From assembly GCA_009839485.1 (NCBI GenBank), contig VXPQ01000046.1, positions 1 to 64,000 on the forward strand: a DNA stretch of 64,000 nucleotides. The letters are read 5' to 3'. This stretch comes from Bacteroidetes bacterium SB0662_bin_6 (lineage in GTDB: Bacteria; Bacteroidota; Rhodothermia; Rhodothermales; VXPQ01). The translations under genes were made by a program, and so were the position numbers. Each line of letters opens with the position of its first letter. Position 1 is the first letter of the stretch. The notes under the pieces are model-generated. The model worked only from the letters and a program-made list of their open reading frames with translations, was not told the DNA's origin and searched no databases. Below, one piece after another: positions 53,400 to 61,837 of the stretch.

Positions 53400-54404
53400 A
53401 TGACATCAGAAAGCACCTTGCACAGGTCGCTCGAGGAGGCGATCCGGCAACAACTCGATCGTACGATCGGTGAGACGCATTTCACGGAGGCGGGCGAGCT
53501 GTACCGGGGCAAAGTCCGTGATGTCTACCGGGCTTCCCCTGTTTCCGGCGATGCGCTCTGCCTGATCACGACCGACCGCATTTCGGCGTTCGATCATATT
53601 CTGCGGCAGCAGATTCCCTTCAAGGGGCAGGTATTGAATCAAACGGCCGCTTTTTTCTTCGAACGGACACAGGATATCGCGCCCAATCACCTTGTAGCGG
53701 TTCCGGACCCGAATGTCACGATGGCGGTGCCTTGTACGCCTGTTCCCGTCGAGTTTGTGGTCCGTGGGCATCTTGCCGGGCATGCCTGGCGGGAATACCG
53801 CGCCGGGAGGCGCAGCGTTTCGGGTGCGGCGCTGCCGGACGGCCTGCAGGAAAGCAGTCGTCTTCCCCGGCCCGTGCTCACGCCCGCCACCAAAGCGGAA
53901 ACGGGGCACGACGAAGATATCTCCCGTGAGGAAATTATAGCACGCGGCCTGCTGACGCCCGACGAATTCGACGAACTGGAGGCTGTTGCGCTTGCCTTGT
54001 TTGCCCGCGGCACGGACATGTCCGCAGCGAGAGGCTTGCTGCTCGTGGATACCAAATACGAATTCGGCCGCGCCCCGAACGGCGCTTTCCTGCTTATAGA
54101 CGAGGTGCATACCCCCGATTCATCCCGGTACTACTATGCGGATGGATATGAGGAACGGCTTCGAGCAGGCGCGCCTCAAAAGCAGCTTTCCAAGGAATTC
54201 GTCCGGGAATGGCTGATGGAGCAGGATTTCCAGGGAAAACCGGGGCAGGAACTGCCCGACCTGCCGGACGATTTCCGCGTACAGGTGGCGGCCCGTTACG
54301 TTGAGTTGTATGAGGCGGTGACCGGGCTGGTTTTCGAGCCGGACACTCATCCCGATCCGGTCGGACGCATACGCCAGGCAGTCACATCGTATCTGGCGAA
54401 CTGA
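53400..54404 (+). CDS. purC: Phosphoribosylaminoimidazole-succinocarboxamide synthase (SAICAR synthetase)
   Basis: 334 aa, the longer form typical of Bacteroidota and eukaryote-like PurC. It ligates CAIR with aspartate using ATP in purine synthesis. Motifs: GKVRDVYR, ITTDRISAFDHIL, FVVRGHLAGHAWREY, TPATKAETGHDEDIS and LLLVDTKYEFGRA with LIDEVHTPDSSRY and LSKEFVREWL. The 3' end overlaps the convergent moaE by 23 bp. Confidence 0.95.
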   Translation: MTSESTLHRSLEEAIRQQLDRTIGETHFTEAGELYRGKVRDVYRASPVSGDALCLITTDRISAFDHILRQQIPFKGQVLNQTAAFFFERTQDIAPNHLVAVPDPNVTMAVPCTPVPVEFVVRGHLAGHAWREYRAGRRSVSGAALPDGLQESSRLPRPVLTPATKAETGHDEDISREEIIARGLLTPDEFDELEAVALALFARGTDMSAARGLLLVDTKYEFGRAPNGAFLLIDEVHTPDSSRYYYADGYEERLRAGAPQKQLSKEFVREWLMEQDFQGKPGQELPDLPDDFRVQVAARYVELYEAVTGLVFEPDTHPDPVGRIRQAVTSYLAN

Positions 54405-54888
54405 GGGGTTCAGGGGCGGAATCCCCTTCGACCCACCTGGCGTTCCCGTCCACGAAGTGTTCCTTCTTCCAGATTGGCACCCGGATTTTCAGCGTGTCGA
54501 TCAGATACCGGCATGCTGCGAAGGCATCCGCGCGGTGGGGCGCCGCAACGCCCGCAATGACGCTTATTTCCCGCAGCGGTACCTCGCCGATGCGGTGCAG
54601 CAGGCAGGCGCGGCGAACCGGCCAACGAGCAAGGGATTCCTCCACAAGCCTGTGCATTTCCTTGAGGGCCATAGGTTTGTAGCATTCGTATTCAAGGAGT
54701 ATCGTTTCCCGCCGGTCTGTTTCTTCTCCGGTTGTTTTTTCTTCGGCCTCGGTCCACCGGCGCGTCGTTCCCAGGAAGATATCTATCCCGCCGGCCTCCT
54801 CTACCCGGAGAAATTCCAAAACCTCTTCAAGCGAGAGGGGCGTTTCTTGGATGTTTATCCAGGCCGAATCGTTCGATATCCCGGTCAT
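54382..54888 (-). CDS. moaE: Molybdopterin synthase catalytic subunit
   Basis: 168 aa from ATG 54888, beginning MTGISNDSAWINIQETPLS; the open frame extends upstream, but only through moaD in another frame. MoaE adds dithiolene sulfur to cPMP with MoaD as donor. Motifs: GGIDIFLGTTR, LEYECYKPMALKEMHRLVEE, HRIGEVPLREISVIAGVAAPHR and the catalytic lysine region PIWKKEHFVDG. It starts 1 bp after the moaD stop (TGA-G-ATG). Confidence 0.93.
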   Translation of the reverse strand: MTGISNDSAWINIQETPLSLEEVLEFLRVEEAGGIDIFLGTTRRWTEAEEKTTGEETDRRETILLEYECYKPMALKEMHRLVEESLARWPVRRACLLHRIGEVPLREISVIAGVAAPHRADAFAACRYLIDTLKIRVPIWKKEHFVDGNARWVEGDSAPEPLSSPDTM

Positions 54889-54889
54889 C

Positions 54890-55159
54890 TCATCCTCCAC
54901 TGACGGGGGTAATGAGGGCCACCTCGTCTCCTGCCTGTACCATATGTTTTTTGGGCACGTACTCCTGATTGACCGCAATGCGTACAAGCGGAAGCATAGG
55001 ACGAATGGAAGGATATGTCGTAGCCAGCCTTTCGAGAAGCACACCGGCGGATACGGCTTCTCCGGGATCGAGATACAAGGTGGTCGCATCGACCCCTGCC
55101 CGTTCACGGATCACACTGAAAAGCAGCACCTGTACGCCCTGTGGTTTTGTGTCGCCCAT
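54890..55159 (-). CDS. moaD: Molybdopterin synthase sulfur carrier subunit
   Basis: 89 aa ubiquitin-like protein ending in the required Gly-Gly (ALITPVSGG), whose C-terminus is thiocarboxylated. The N-terminal strand QVLLFSVIRERAGVDA and VRIAVNQEYVPKKHMVQAGDEVAL are typical. It is 35 bp downstream of the LolC/E-type permease gene on the same strand and coupled to moaE. Other Moa genes are not in the window. Confidence 0.92.
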   Translation of the reverse strand: MGDTKPQGVQVLLFSVIRERAGVDATTLYLDPGEAVSAGVLLERLATTYPSIRPMLPLVRIAVNQEYVPKKHMVQAGDEVALITPVSGG

Positions 55160-55194
55160 GTTTTGTCATACGTGTTTTGTCATGTTATGGGCGC

Positions 55195-56451
55195 TCACCG
55201 GAACCGGATGGCGCGGATCGCTTCGATGCCGGCGGCTACCCGGGCAGGCACATACGCCGCCAGTACGCACAGCGCCATCGCAAGCGCACCGGTGAGGAGG
55301 AAGTCGAAAGCATGTAACTCGACCGGCGCCGTGGTCAGATAGTACGCCTCTTCCGGTAAGGAAATGAGGCCGTACTTGTCCTGCAAAAGCACCAGCGCCA
55401 GGGCAAGGCTTTCTCCAAGAGCCACCCCTACTCCACCGATCAGCAAGCCGGACCATACGAATTGTTTTCGGATCGATTTCATGGAGGCGCCCATGCTTTT
55501 CAAAATGCCGATTTCCCGGGTTTTTTCGAGCGTGGTCATCAGAAGCGTGCCGATGATGTTGAATGCAGCCACAATGACAATAATGCTGATCACGACAGGA
55601 ATTATGCTTTTCTGCAGGTTGATCCAGGCAAACAGCCCCCCGTATACGTCATATATGCTCCGCGCCATGAGGGGAAATCCCAGCCTGCTTTCTATGACCT
55701 CTGCTGCTTCCCGCGCCGTGTCTACCTCTGCAAGGGTCACATCGAACCGGGTGGCCTGATCCGGACCGTAGGCCAGCACTTCGCGTGCCGCGGAAAGGGA
55801 GGTAAAGACATACACGGCATCGAAATTGGCAAGAGACGTTTCATAGATGCCGGCAATGCGGAATGCCTTTGTGCGGGGCGCCGTCAGGCCCGCTATGAAG
55901 GGCGTTTCTCCTGCGGATGCCGAACGCATGGAAAAAGAGGTGACGATTTGTCCCGGATGCACCTGGAGCAGATCGGCCAGTTCCTTTCCGATGACCAGGC
56001 CGGCATGCCCGCTGCTGTCGGGTTGCGTATCGAAAGAGCCGTCCACGATCTGTTCCTGGAAATATGCGGGCGGCCGCTCCATGCCCCGTATGGCTACGCC
56101 CTCTATATGCTCCCGGGAACGCCGAAGGAGGGCAAACTCCTGTACCACGACCGCCGCATCGACAACGCCGGGTGTGGAAGCAAGCGTATCCCGGATGGAT
56201 GCGGCCTGATCAATGGGGGCATCCCGAAAGGTTTCCACTTGTACATGCGCCCCGAATCCGGTGATCTTGGCTTCGATTTCACTGCCGAATCCCCGTACGA
56301 CCGAAAGCGCGAGGAGCAGGGCTGCGGTTCCCAGGGCGACGCCCGCCGTAGCTATCCAGGCAATAAACCGTACAAAGCGGCTTCCCTCCTCCTGTCCGCG
56401 CACAGACCGGAGATAGCGCATCGCCATGAAGCGTTCGAAGCGGGAAGGCAT
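55195..56451 (-). CDS. Lipoprotein-releasing ABC transporter permease (LolC/E family)
   Basis: 418 aa. The N-terminus RFERFMAMRYLRS is characteristic of LolC/LolE, followed by TM1 (~28-52), a ~200-residue periplasmic MacB-like domain, and three C-terminal helices (~270-310, ~320-350, ~375-405) of the FtsX fold with LEKTREIGILKSMGAS. The Lol system moves lipoproteins from the inner membrane to LolA. Bacteroidota often have one such permease. No LolD ATPase is adjacent. Confidence 0.9.
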   Translation of the reverse strand: MPSRFERFMAMRYLRSVRGQEEGSRFVRFIAWIATAGVALGTAALLLALSVVRGFGSEIEAKITGFGAHVQVETFRDAPIDQAASIRDTLASTPGVVDAAVVVQEFALLRRSREHIEGVAIRGMERPPAYFQEQIVDGSFDTQPDSSGHAGLVIGKELADLLQVHPGQIVTSFSMRSASAGETPFIAGLTAPRTKAFRIAGIYETSLANFDAVYVFTSLSAAREVLAYGPDQATRFDVTLAEVDTAREAAEVIESRLGFPLMARSIYDVYGGLFAWINLQKSIIPVVISIIVIVAAFNIIGTLLMTTLEKTREIGILKSMGASMKSIRKQFVWSGLLIGGVGVALGESLALALVLLQDKYGLISLPEEAYYLTTAPVELHAFDFLLTGALAMALCVLAAYVPARVAAGIEAIRAIRFR

Positions 56452-56636
56452 GGACTCAGGTACGGTGCGACGGCATGACGGAGGGCTTTTTGATACTTGT
56501 CGGGGTATGCGGCGGTTCTCGAATCAGCGATACCGCGTTTTTGGGTTCGGCATCAAAACCTCCGGGTAATCTGCGGGTATGCTACTCCAGATACCTGTTC
56601 CCTGTGCCGCACTTGCTTCATCCTGGAGAGGATACC

Positions 56637-58277
56637 ATGAACCACGTGCATTCTTCCGTTGCCATCCCGGAGATTCCCTTGCCGAAAAACGAGCCCGTGC
56701 TCGATTATGCCCCCGATTCCGAGGAGCGCAGCCGTCTTCAGCAAAAACTCAAAATGCTCCGCAGTGAAACGGTCGAAATCCCGGCCCTTATCGGCGGGCG
56801 CGAGGTGCGCACGGGAAAAACCGTGGAAATCAGGGCGCCTCACGACCATGGCTGTGTTCTTGGCGTGGCGCATCTTTGCGGCCCCGAGGAAACGACGGAG
56901 GCGATACGCTGTGCGCTGGAGGCCCGGGAGGAGTGGATGCGCCTGCCCTGGTCGGATCGTCTCGGGGTTTTCAGGAAGGCGGCCGACCTGCTTTCCGGTC
57001 CCTGGCGGGATACGTTGAACGCGGCCACGATGCTGGGCCAGAGCAAGAATGCTTTTCAGGCGGAAATTGATGCGGCCTGCGAAACAATTGATTTCTGGCG
57101 GTTCAATGCGGCCTATGCAGAGCGGATCATAGCAGATCAACCCCTTTCTTCCGAGGGAATCCTCAATCGCATGGAGTACCGGGCGCTCGAGGGATTTGTG
57201 AGCGCCATAACCCCCTTCAACTTTACGGCGATCCAGGCCAATTTGCCCACGGCCCCTGTATTGATGGGCAATGTGGCGCTATGGAAACCGGCCACCACCG
57301 CCCTCCTGTCGGCCTGGTATACGTATCGACTGCTCGAAGAGGCGGGTTTGCCGCCGGGTGTGATCAACATGCTTCCCGGCCACGGCCCGGATATAGGCAC
57401 CCCCATACTGGCCTCGGAACACCTTGCCGGTCTGCATTTTACCGGCTCTACGGGTACGTTTCAGTATATGTGGCGCACGATCGGGGCAAATATCGACAGA
57501 TACCGATCCTACCCGCGCATCGTCGGGGAAACCGGGGGCAAGGATTTTATCGTGGCGCATCCTTCGGCGCACGCAGCCGCGGTAGCCACCGCGATCGTGC
57601 GGGGCGGCTTCGAGTACCAGGGCCAGAAGTGTTCGGCTGCTTCGCGCGTGTACCTGCCGGCCTCTCTTTGGCCGGAAATAGAGCAAGCGTTGACGCAACA
57701 ACTCGACGATGTGAAAACGGGGCCGGTCGAGGATTTTTCGAACTTCGTCAACGCGGTGATCGACCGGCCTTCCTTCGATCGCATCACCGGATATATCGAC
57801 CGGGCGCATGCCGATCCGGATGTAGACACCGTACATGGAGGCACGTACTCCGACGAGAAAGGGTATTTTATCGCTCCTTCTGTGTTTCGGGTGCGCGACC
57901 CCATGCACGAAACGATGCGGGAAGAGATATTCGGACCGGTCGTCCCGGTGTTTGTGTATGAGGATGCTCGTTATGAGGATATGCTTGACGTATTGGACAA
58001 AACTTCGTCGTATGCCTTGACCGGAGCTGTTTTTGCCGCCGATCAGGATGCAATCCGGCAGACCTCCGATCGACTGATCGATAACGCCGGTAATTTCTAT
58101 ATCAACGATAAGCCCACAGGGGCCGTGGTCGGCCAGCAGCCGTTTGGGGGCGCCCGCAAGTCGGGTACCAACGACAAGGCAGGGTCGCAGTTGAATCTGA
58201 CACGCTGGATTTCTCCCCGGGTTGTAAAAGAGAATTTTGCTCCTGCACAGCACTTTGCCTATCCCTTTATGGATTAG
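56637..58277 (+). CDS. pruA: L-glutamate gamma-semialdehyde (1-pyrroline-5-carboxylate) dehydrogenase
   Basis: 546 aa from ATG 56637, which has a CTGGAGAGGA ribosome binding site; the open frame extends to 56475 but without conserved sequence. It completes proline breakdown by oxidising P5C to glutamate. Motifs: YRALEGFVSAITPFNFTAI, LHFTGSTGTFQYMW, the base Glu in IVGETGGKDFIV, the nucleophile Cys in EYQGQKCSAASRVYLP, and EEIFGPVVPVFVY. This matches the ~540-aa PruA group. A proline dehydrogenase gene is not adjacent. Confidence 0.94.
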   Translation: MNHVHSSVAIPEIPLPKNEPVLDYAPDSEERSRLQQKLKMLRSETVEIPALIGGREVRTGKTVEIRAPHDHGCVLGVAHLCGPEETTEAIRCALEAREEWMRLPWSDRLGVFRKAADLLSGPWRDTLNAATMLGQSKNAFQAEIDAACETIDFWRFNAAYAERIIADQPLSSEGILNRMEYRALEGFVSAITPFNFTAIQANLPTAPVLMGNVALWKPATTALLSAWYTYRLLEEAGLPPGVINMLPGHGPDIGTPILASEHLAGLHFTGSTGTFQYMWRTIGANIDRYRSYPRIVGETGGKDFIVAHPSAHAAAVATAIVRGGFEYQGQKCSAASRVYLPASLWPEIEQALTQQLDDVKTGPVEDFSNFVNAVIDRPSFDRITGYIDRAHADPDVDTVHGGTYSDEKGYFIAPSVFRVRDPMHETMREEIFGPVVPVFVYEDARYEDMLDVLDKTSSYALTGAVFAADQDAIRQTSDRLIDNAGNFYINDKPTGAVVGQQPFGGARKSGTNDKAGSQLNLTRWISPRVVKENFAPAQHFAYPFMD

Positions 58278-58331
58278 AGGAAAAGGTATTGGTATTCAAC
58301 GAATTAGCCTGTTCCATAATACGCTTAAAGA

Positions 58332-58350
58332 CGCCACGATGATTGTGGCG
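58332..58350 (+). terminator. Hairpin after pruA
   Basis: CGCCAC-GATGATT-GTGGCG forms a 6-bp stem 55 bp after pruA. There is no U-tract, so it may be only a 3'-end stabiliser. Confidence 0.35.
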
Positions 58351-58388
58351 CCTCCTCGTCCGTAGTTCATAAAACAATCTGTACACTT

Positions 58389-59420
58389 ATGTCGTCTCCT
58401 GTACGTGTTCTTCAGTATGGTGTCGGTCCGATCGGGTTGGCATGCATCCGTTCGATTCTTACCAAACAGGAAACGGGTCAACTTGTCCTCGCAGGCGCTG
58501 TGGATATAGCCCCGGAGAAAACGGGCCGGGATGTGGCGGAGTTGCTGGGGGGTGATCTCCTTCCTACCGGGATCGTCGTCCGCGAGGATGCCGTCGCCGC
58601 GCTCGCAGAGACCACCCCCGATGTGGTGTTGCATACGACTTCTTCTTTTCTGGACCATGTGCATGGACAGATCGAGGAATGCATTCATTCCGGCGTTCCT
58701 GTGGTTTCTTCCACGGAGGAACTGGCTTTTTCGTACGATCGGCACCCTGAACGCAGTGCCGCCTTGCACAAGGAAGCGGTGAAACACGGCGTGGCCGTTG
58801 TGGGCACGGGCGTGAATCCCGGCTATGCTATGGATACGCTGGCGCTCATGGCGACCGGTGTGTGCTGCGACGTATCGGAGGTACATGCCGTGCGTGTGGT
58901 GGATGCAGGAAAGCGCCGGATGCCGCTCCAGGTCAAGGTGGGGGCCGGTCTTTCGGTCAAGGCGTTCGAGGAGAAAAAAGCGACGGGTGCATTCGGACAT
59001 ATCGGCCTGAGGGAATCGCTTTTTTTTGTGGCGAAAGGCCTCGGCTGGCCGCTCGACCGGGTGGACGAACAACTGCACCCTGTATTGGCGGAGGCGGAGG
59101 TATCCACTCCGTTTCTGACGGTGGCGCCGGGGAGCGTAGCCGGTATTCATCATTCCATCACGGGCTATGTGGGCGGCAAACCCTTGCTTTCTCTGGACCT
59201 GAAGATGTTCGTGGGCGCCGAAGAGCCCCGTGATGCCGTACGTGTAGTGGGCGATCCACCGGTTGATCTCGTGGTTCGCGGCGGTATATTCGGAGATACG
59301 GCCACGGTCGCTGCGCTGATCAATGCCATTCCCCTTGTAATGCATGCCTCGCCGGGTTTGAAAACCATGATGGACCTGCCTGTGCCGCGGGCCTTTGCCT
59401 GCAGCCCGAACTCGGGCTGA
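58389..59420 (+). CDS. DapB-like NAD(P)-dependent dehydrogenase (2,4-diaminopentanoate dehydrogenase-like)
   Basis: 343 aa. An N-terminal Rossmann domain (VRVLQYGVGPIGLACIRSIL) resembles dihydrodipicolinate reductase, with VVLHTTSSFLDHV and GVPVVSSTEEL; then GTGVNPGYAMDTL, which is found in 2,4-diaminopentanoate dehydrogenase (Ord) of the ornithine-fermentation pathway. Its C-terminal half is unlike DapB. The Ord assignment is from remembered family pattern; another oxidoreductase role is possible. It lies 111 bp after pruA, so an amino-acid catabolic role fits the neighbourhood. Confidence 0.75.
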   Translation: MSSPVRVLQYGVGPIGLACIRSILTKQETGQLVLAGAVDIAPEKTGRDVAELLGGDLLPTGIVVREDAVAALAETTPDVVLHTTSSFLDHVHGQIEECIHSGVPVVSSTEELAFSYDRHPERSAALHKEAVKHGVAVVGTGVNPGYAMDTLALMATGVCCDVSEVHAVRVVDAGKRRMPLQVKVGAGLSVKAFEEKKATGAFGHIGLRESLFFVAKGLGWPLDRVDEQLHPVLAEAEVSTPFLTVAPGSVAGIHHSITGYVGGKPLLSLDLKMFVGAEEPRDAVRVVGDPPVDLVVRGGIFGDTATVAALINAIPLVMHASPGLKTMMDLPVPRAFACSPNSG

Positions 59421-59463
59421 TCATCCGGGAGCGCATGGGCTGTCCTGCCATGCAATTTGTGTC

Positions 59464-60108
59464 ATGAACAAGCGTGTCGGACGATTTCATGTGTTGACGG
59501 ACCTTCGCTTCCAGCAACGGTTCAGTCATGCGGAGCTTGCCCGTTTTGCCTCAGAGGGCGGCGCCGATACGATTCAGTTCAGACAAAAATCGGGCCTCGT
59601 ACGAGATATGCTGGTGGAGGCGAGGCAGGCCGCGTCCGTTTGCCGGGAGCAGGGTGTGCCGTTTCTTGTCAACGACCGCCTTGACGTTGCGCTGGCTTGC
59701 CGGGCCGATGGCATACATCTTGGACAACAGGATTTTCCTGTCCGGGACGCACGGCGTATTCTGGGCCCGGAAGCAATCATAGGGGGTACGGCCACTACCG
59801 TCGAAGAGGCGCTGGCGATGCAGGAAGCAGGCGTCGATTATGTAGGATTCGGCCCTGTATTTCCTACAACCAGCAAGGACAACCCGGCCCCGGTGAAGGG
59901 GTTGGCGAATCTGGCGCAGGTCTGTGCGGCGGTGCGTATTCCCGTCCTTGCAATCGCAGGGATTTCCGTGGAACGCATTGGACCCGTGATTCGGGCCGGA
60001 GCCCACGGCGTGGCTGTCATGACGGCAGTGACGACAGCGGAGAACCCCGCCAGGGCCGCCCGGGCATTTCGTGAGGAGTTGGATGCGGTGATTGCGGTAT
60101 CTCCATAG
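59464..60108 (+). CDS. thiE: Thiamine-phosphate synthase
   Basis: 214 aa from ATG 59464; upstream in-frame sequence is not conserved. ThiE joins HMP-pyrophosphate and thiazole phosphate. Motifs: ADTIQFRQKSG, FLVNDRLDVALACRADGIHLGQQDFPV, IIGGTATTVEEA, VGFGPVFPTTSKDNPAP and VLAIAGIS. No TPP riboswitch was seen upstream. It converges with hemD 20 bp later. Confidence 0.93.
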   Translation: MNKRVGRFHVLTDLRFQQRFSHAELARFASEGGADTIQFRQKSGLVRDMLVEARQAASVCREQGVPFLVNDRLDVALACRADGIHLGQQDFPVRDARRILGPEAIIGGTATTVEEALAMQEAGVDYVGFGPVFPTTSKDNPAPVKGLANLAQVCAAVRIPVLAIAGISVERIGPVIRAGAHGVAVMTAVTTAENPARAARAFREELDAVIAVSP

Positions 60109-60128
60109 GAGATGCTCTTCAACAGGCC

Positions 60129-60872
60129 CTACGCTCCCTGAAGGGCCAACGCAAGCGCTTCGGGGGTGGGTTCGTGCGCGGTGGCGCGTACCCGGAAGCC
60201 GTGGGCGCGCACAGCCTCTGCCGTGACGGATCCGATGGCGGCGATGGAGATACTTTCCATAGATATCTCCGGGGATTCCAGAATTGCTTCCAGGCTGGAG
60301 GGGCTGAAAAACACCACCCAGTCTGGTTTTTTATCGCCGGGCCATACGTGCAGCGTACACAAGCGGGTTCGGTAGGCAACGATTTCTTCCGTGCGGATGC
60401 CGGCCTCATGCAAGAGAGAGGGCAACGCATCCCGTCTTCGGTCCCCGCATAGAAAAAGCAATGTGCCCTCTGTGTGTCGCTTCAGGATATATGCTGCTAG
60501 CTGTTCCGCAGACCCGGTGCGCTCCCCTTCCGGTTCGTAACCGAGGGAACGTATGGCGGCAGCGGTGCGTGGTCCAACCGCAAACAGGACCTTGTTTTCC
60601 CAGCCCGTATCGCCGGTTCCGGGAAACGCCCTGCTGAATGCCTCCACCGCTCGCGGACTGGTGAAAATCAGTCCTGTATACCGGTCCGGATGTTTCAGAA
60701 ATTTGTACAGTTCATCCTGCTTTGCATACTCGAACCTGAGTACCGGCAGGGTATGCGTATCGAAACCGGCGTCACAGAGGGCCTTTTCCCAGGCGCAGGA
60801 TGTCTCCCGGCCGGGAATATCTTCGGAGGGTTCGTCGCCGGAGCGCAGCAAGAGCACCGTATTTCTCATCAC
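60129..60872 (-). CDS. hemD: Uroporphyrinogen-III synthase
   Basis: 247 aa. HemD closes hydroxymethylbilane with inversion of ring D. The family is poorly conserved; recognisable parts are the two-lobed fold with LIFTSPRAVEAFSRAF, FAVGPRTAAAIRSLGYEPE, LFLCGDRRRDALPSLLHEAG and DWVVFFSPSSLEAIL, and AAIGSVTAEAVRAHGFR. Its ATG overlaps the hemC stop (ATGA), which settles the assignment. Confidence 0.92.
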   Translation of the reverse strand: MMRNTVLLLRSGDEPSEDIPGRETSCAWEKALCDAGFDTHTLPVLRFEYAKQDELYKFLKHPDRYTGLIFTSPRAVEAFSRAFPGTGDTGWENKVLFAVGPRTAAAIRSLGYEPEGERTGSAEQLAAYILKRHTEGTLLFLCGDRRRDALPSLLHEAGIRTEEIVAYRTRLCTLHVWPGDKKPDWVVFFSPSSLEAILESPEISMESISIAAIGSVTAEAVRAHGFRVRATAHEPTPEALALALQGA

Positions 60873-61837
60873 GCACCCGGATTACGAAGTTCCTTCAGGA
60901 TGCGTCTGCCCCCCTGCCCCAGCAGCTCGTTTGCGAGTTCGGCGCCGATGGTTTCGCCTTCGGAGGCGGGACCCGTCCGCTGCCCGCGGCAGATTTGTCT
61001 GCCGTCCGGCGATGCCACGCATCCCTCGAGGATAAGCCGGTCGCCACGCACGCGGCCCCATGCGCCGGCGGGGATGGAACACCCCCCCCGAAGCGTGTGA
61101 AGGAAGGCCCTTTCCGCGAGCACTTCGCACGACGTGTGCGCATCGTGTACGGTTTCCTGGAGCAGTGCCCGGATGTTCTCGTCCCGGTCTCTGCAAACGA
61201 CAGCCAATGCTCCCTGTCCCACTGCGGGAAGCATGATATCCGGAGGGATACGCTCCGTGATGTGTTCCTCCATATCGAGCCGTTTCAGTCCGGCTGCCGC
61301 CAGCACGAGGCCGGTCCACGCACCCTCCGCCAATTTGCGAAGGCGCGTGCCGACATTGCCGCGAACCGGCTCCATGTGCAAATCGGAACGCCAGGCCAGT
61401 AATTGCGCTTGTCTTCTGGGAGAGGAAGTTGCCAGTACAGCTCCTTCAGGCAGGTCTGCGAGTCCTCCGGAATATCCCGGACGGCCAACGAACACATCCG
61501 CCGGGTCTTCCCGTTTGCTTACCGCGCCGATGACCAGGCCGGCAGGCATCTCCGTGGGCCAGTCTTTCAGGGAGTGTACGGCAAGATCAATGGAGCCGTC
61601 CAGCAGGGCCTCATCCAGTTCCTTCGTAAAAAGCGCCTGACTGCCTATGCCGGCAAGCGGTATGTCGAGGATACGATCGCCCGTCGTTTTGATCTCGCGC
61701 AGTTCAACGGGATATCCTTGCGTTCTGAGCCTGTTACGAACGATGGCTGCCTGCCGCCGTGCAAGGGGGCTTCCCCTTGTTCCAACCACCAATGGAGTAG
61801 TATGACGAACAGAGGGAGACAGGCTGTTACGACTCAT
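60869..61837 (-). CDS. hemC: Porphobilinogen deaminase (hydroxymethylbilane synthase)
   Basis: 322 aa from ATG 61837. HemC links four porphobilinogens into hydroxymethylbilane. Motifs: VVGTRGSPLARRQ, LFTKELDEALLDGSIDLAVHSLKDWPTEMP, ATSSPRRQAQL, RGNVGTRLRKL and GQGALAVVCR; the dipyrromethane-binding Cys is in LRGGCSIPAGAW. It overlaps the hemA stop by 11 bp and hemD by 4 bp. Confidence 0.95.
   Translation of the reverse strand: MSRNSLSPSVRHTTPLVVGTRGSPLARRQAAIVRNRLRTQGYPVELREIKTTGDRILDIPLAGIGSQALFTKELDEALLDGSIDLAVHSLKDWPTEMPAGLVIGAVSKREDPADVFVGRPGYSGGLADLPEGAVLATSSPRRQAQLLAWRSDLHMEPVRGNVGTRLRKLAEGAWTGLVLAAAGLKRLDMEEHITERIPPDIMLPAVGQGALAVVCRDRDENIRALLQETVHDAHTSCEVLAERAFLHTLRGGCSIPAGAWGRVRGDRLILEGCVASPDGRQICRGQRTGPASEGETIGAELANELLGQGGRRILKELRNPGA

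Noticed and set aside
59421-59463. TPP riboswitch before thiE
   Set aside because: The gap is only 43 bp and lacks the CTGAGA thi-box.
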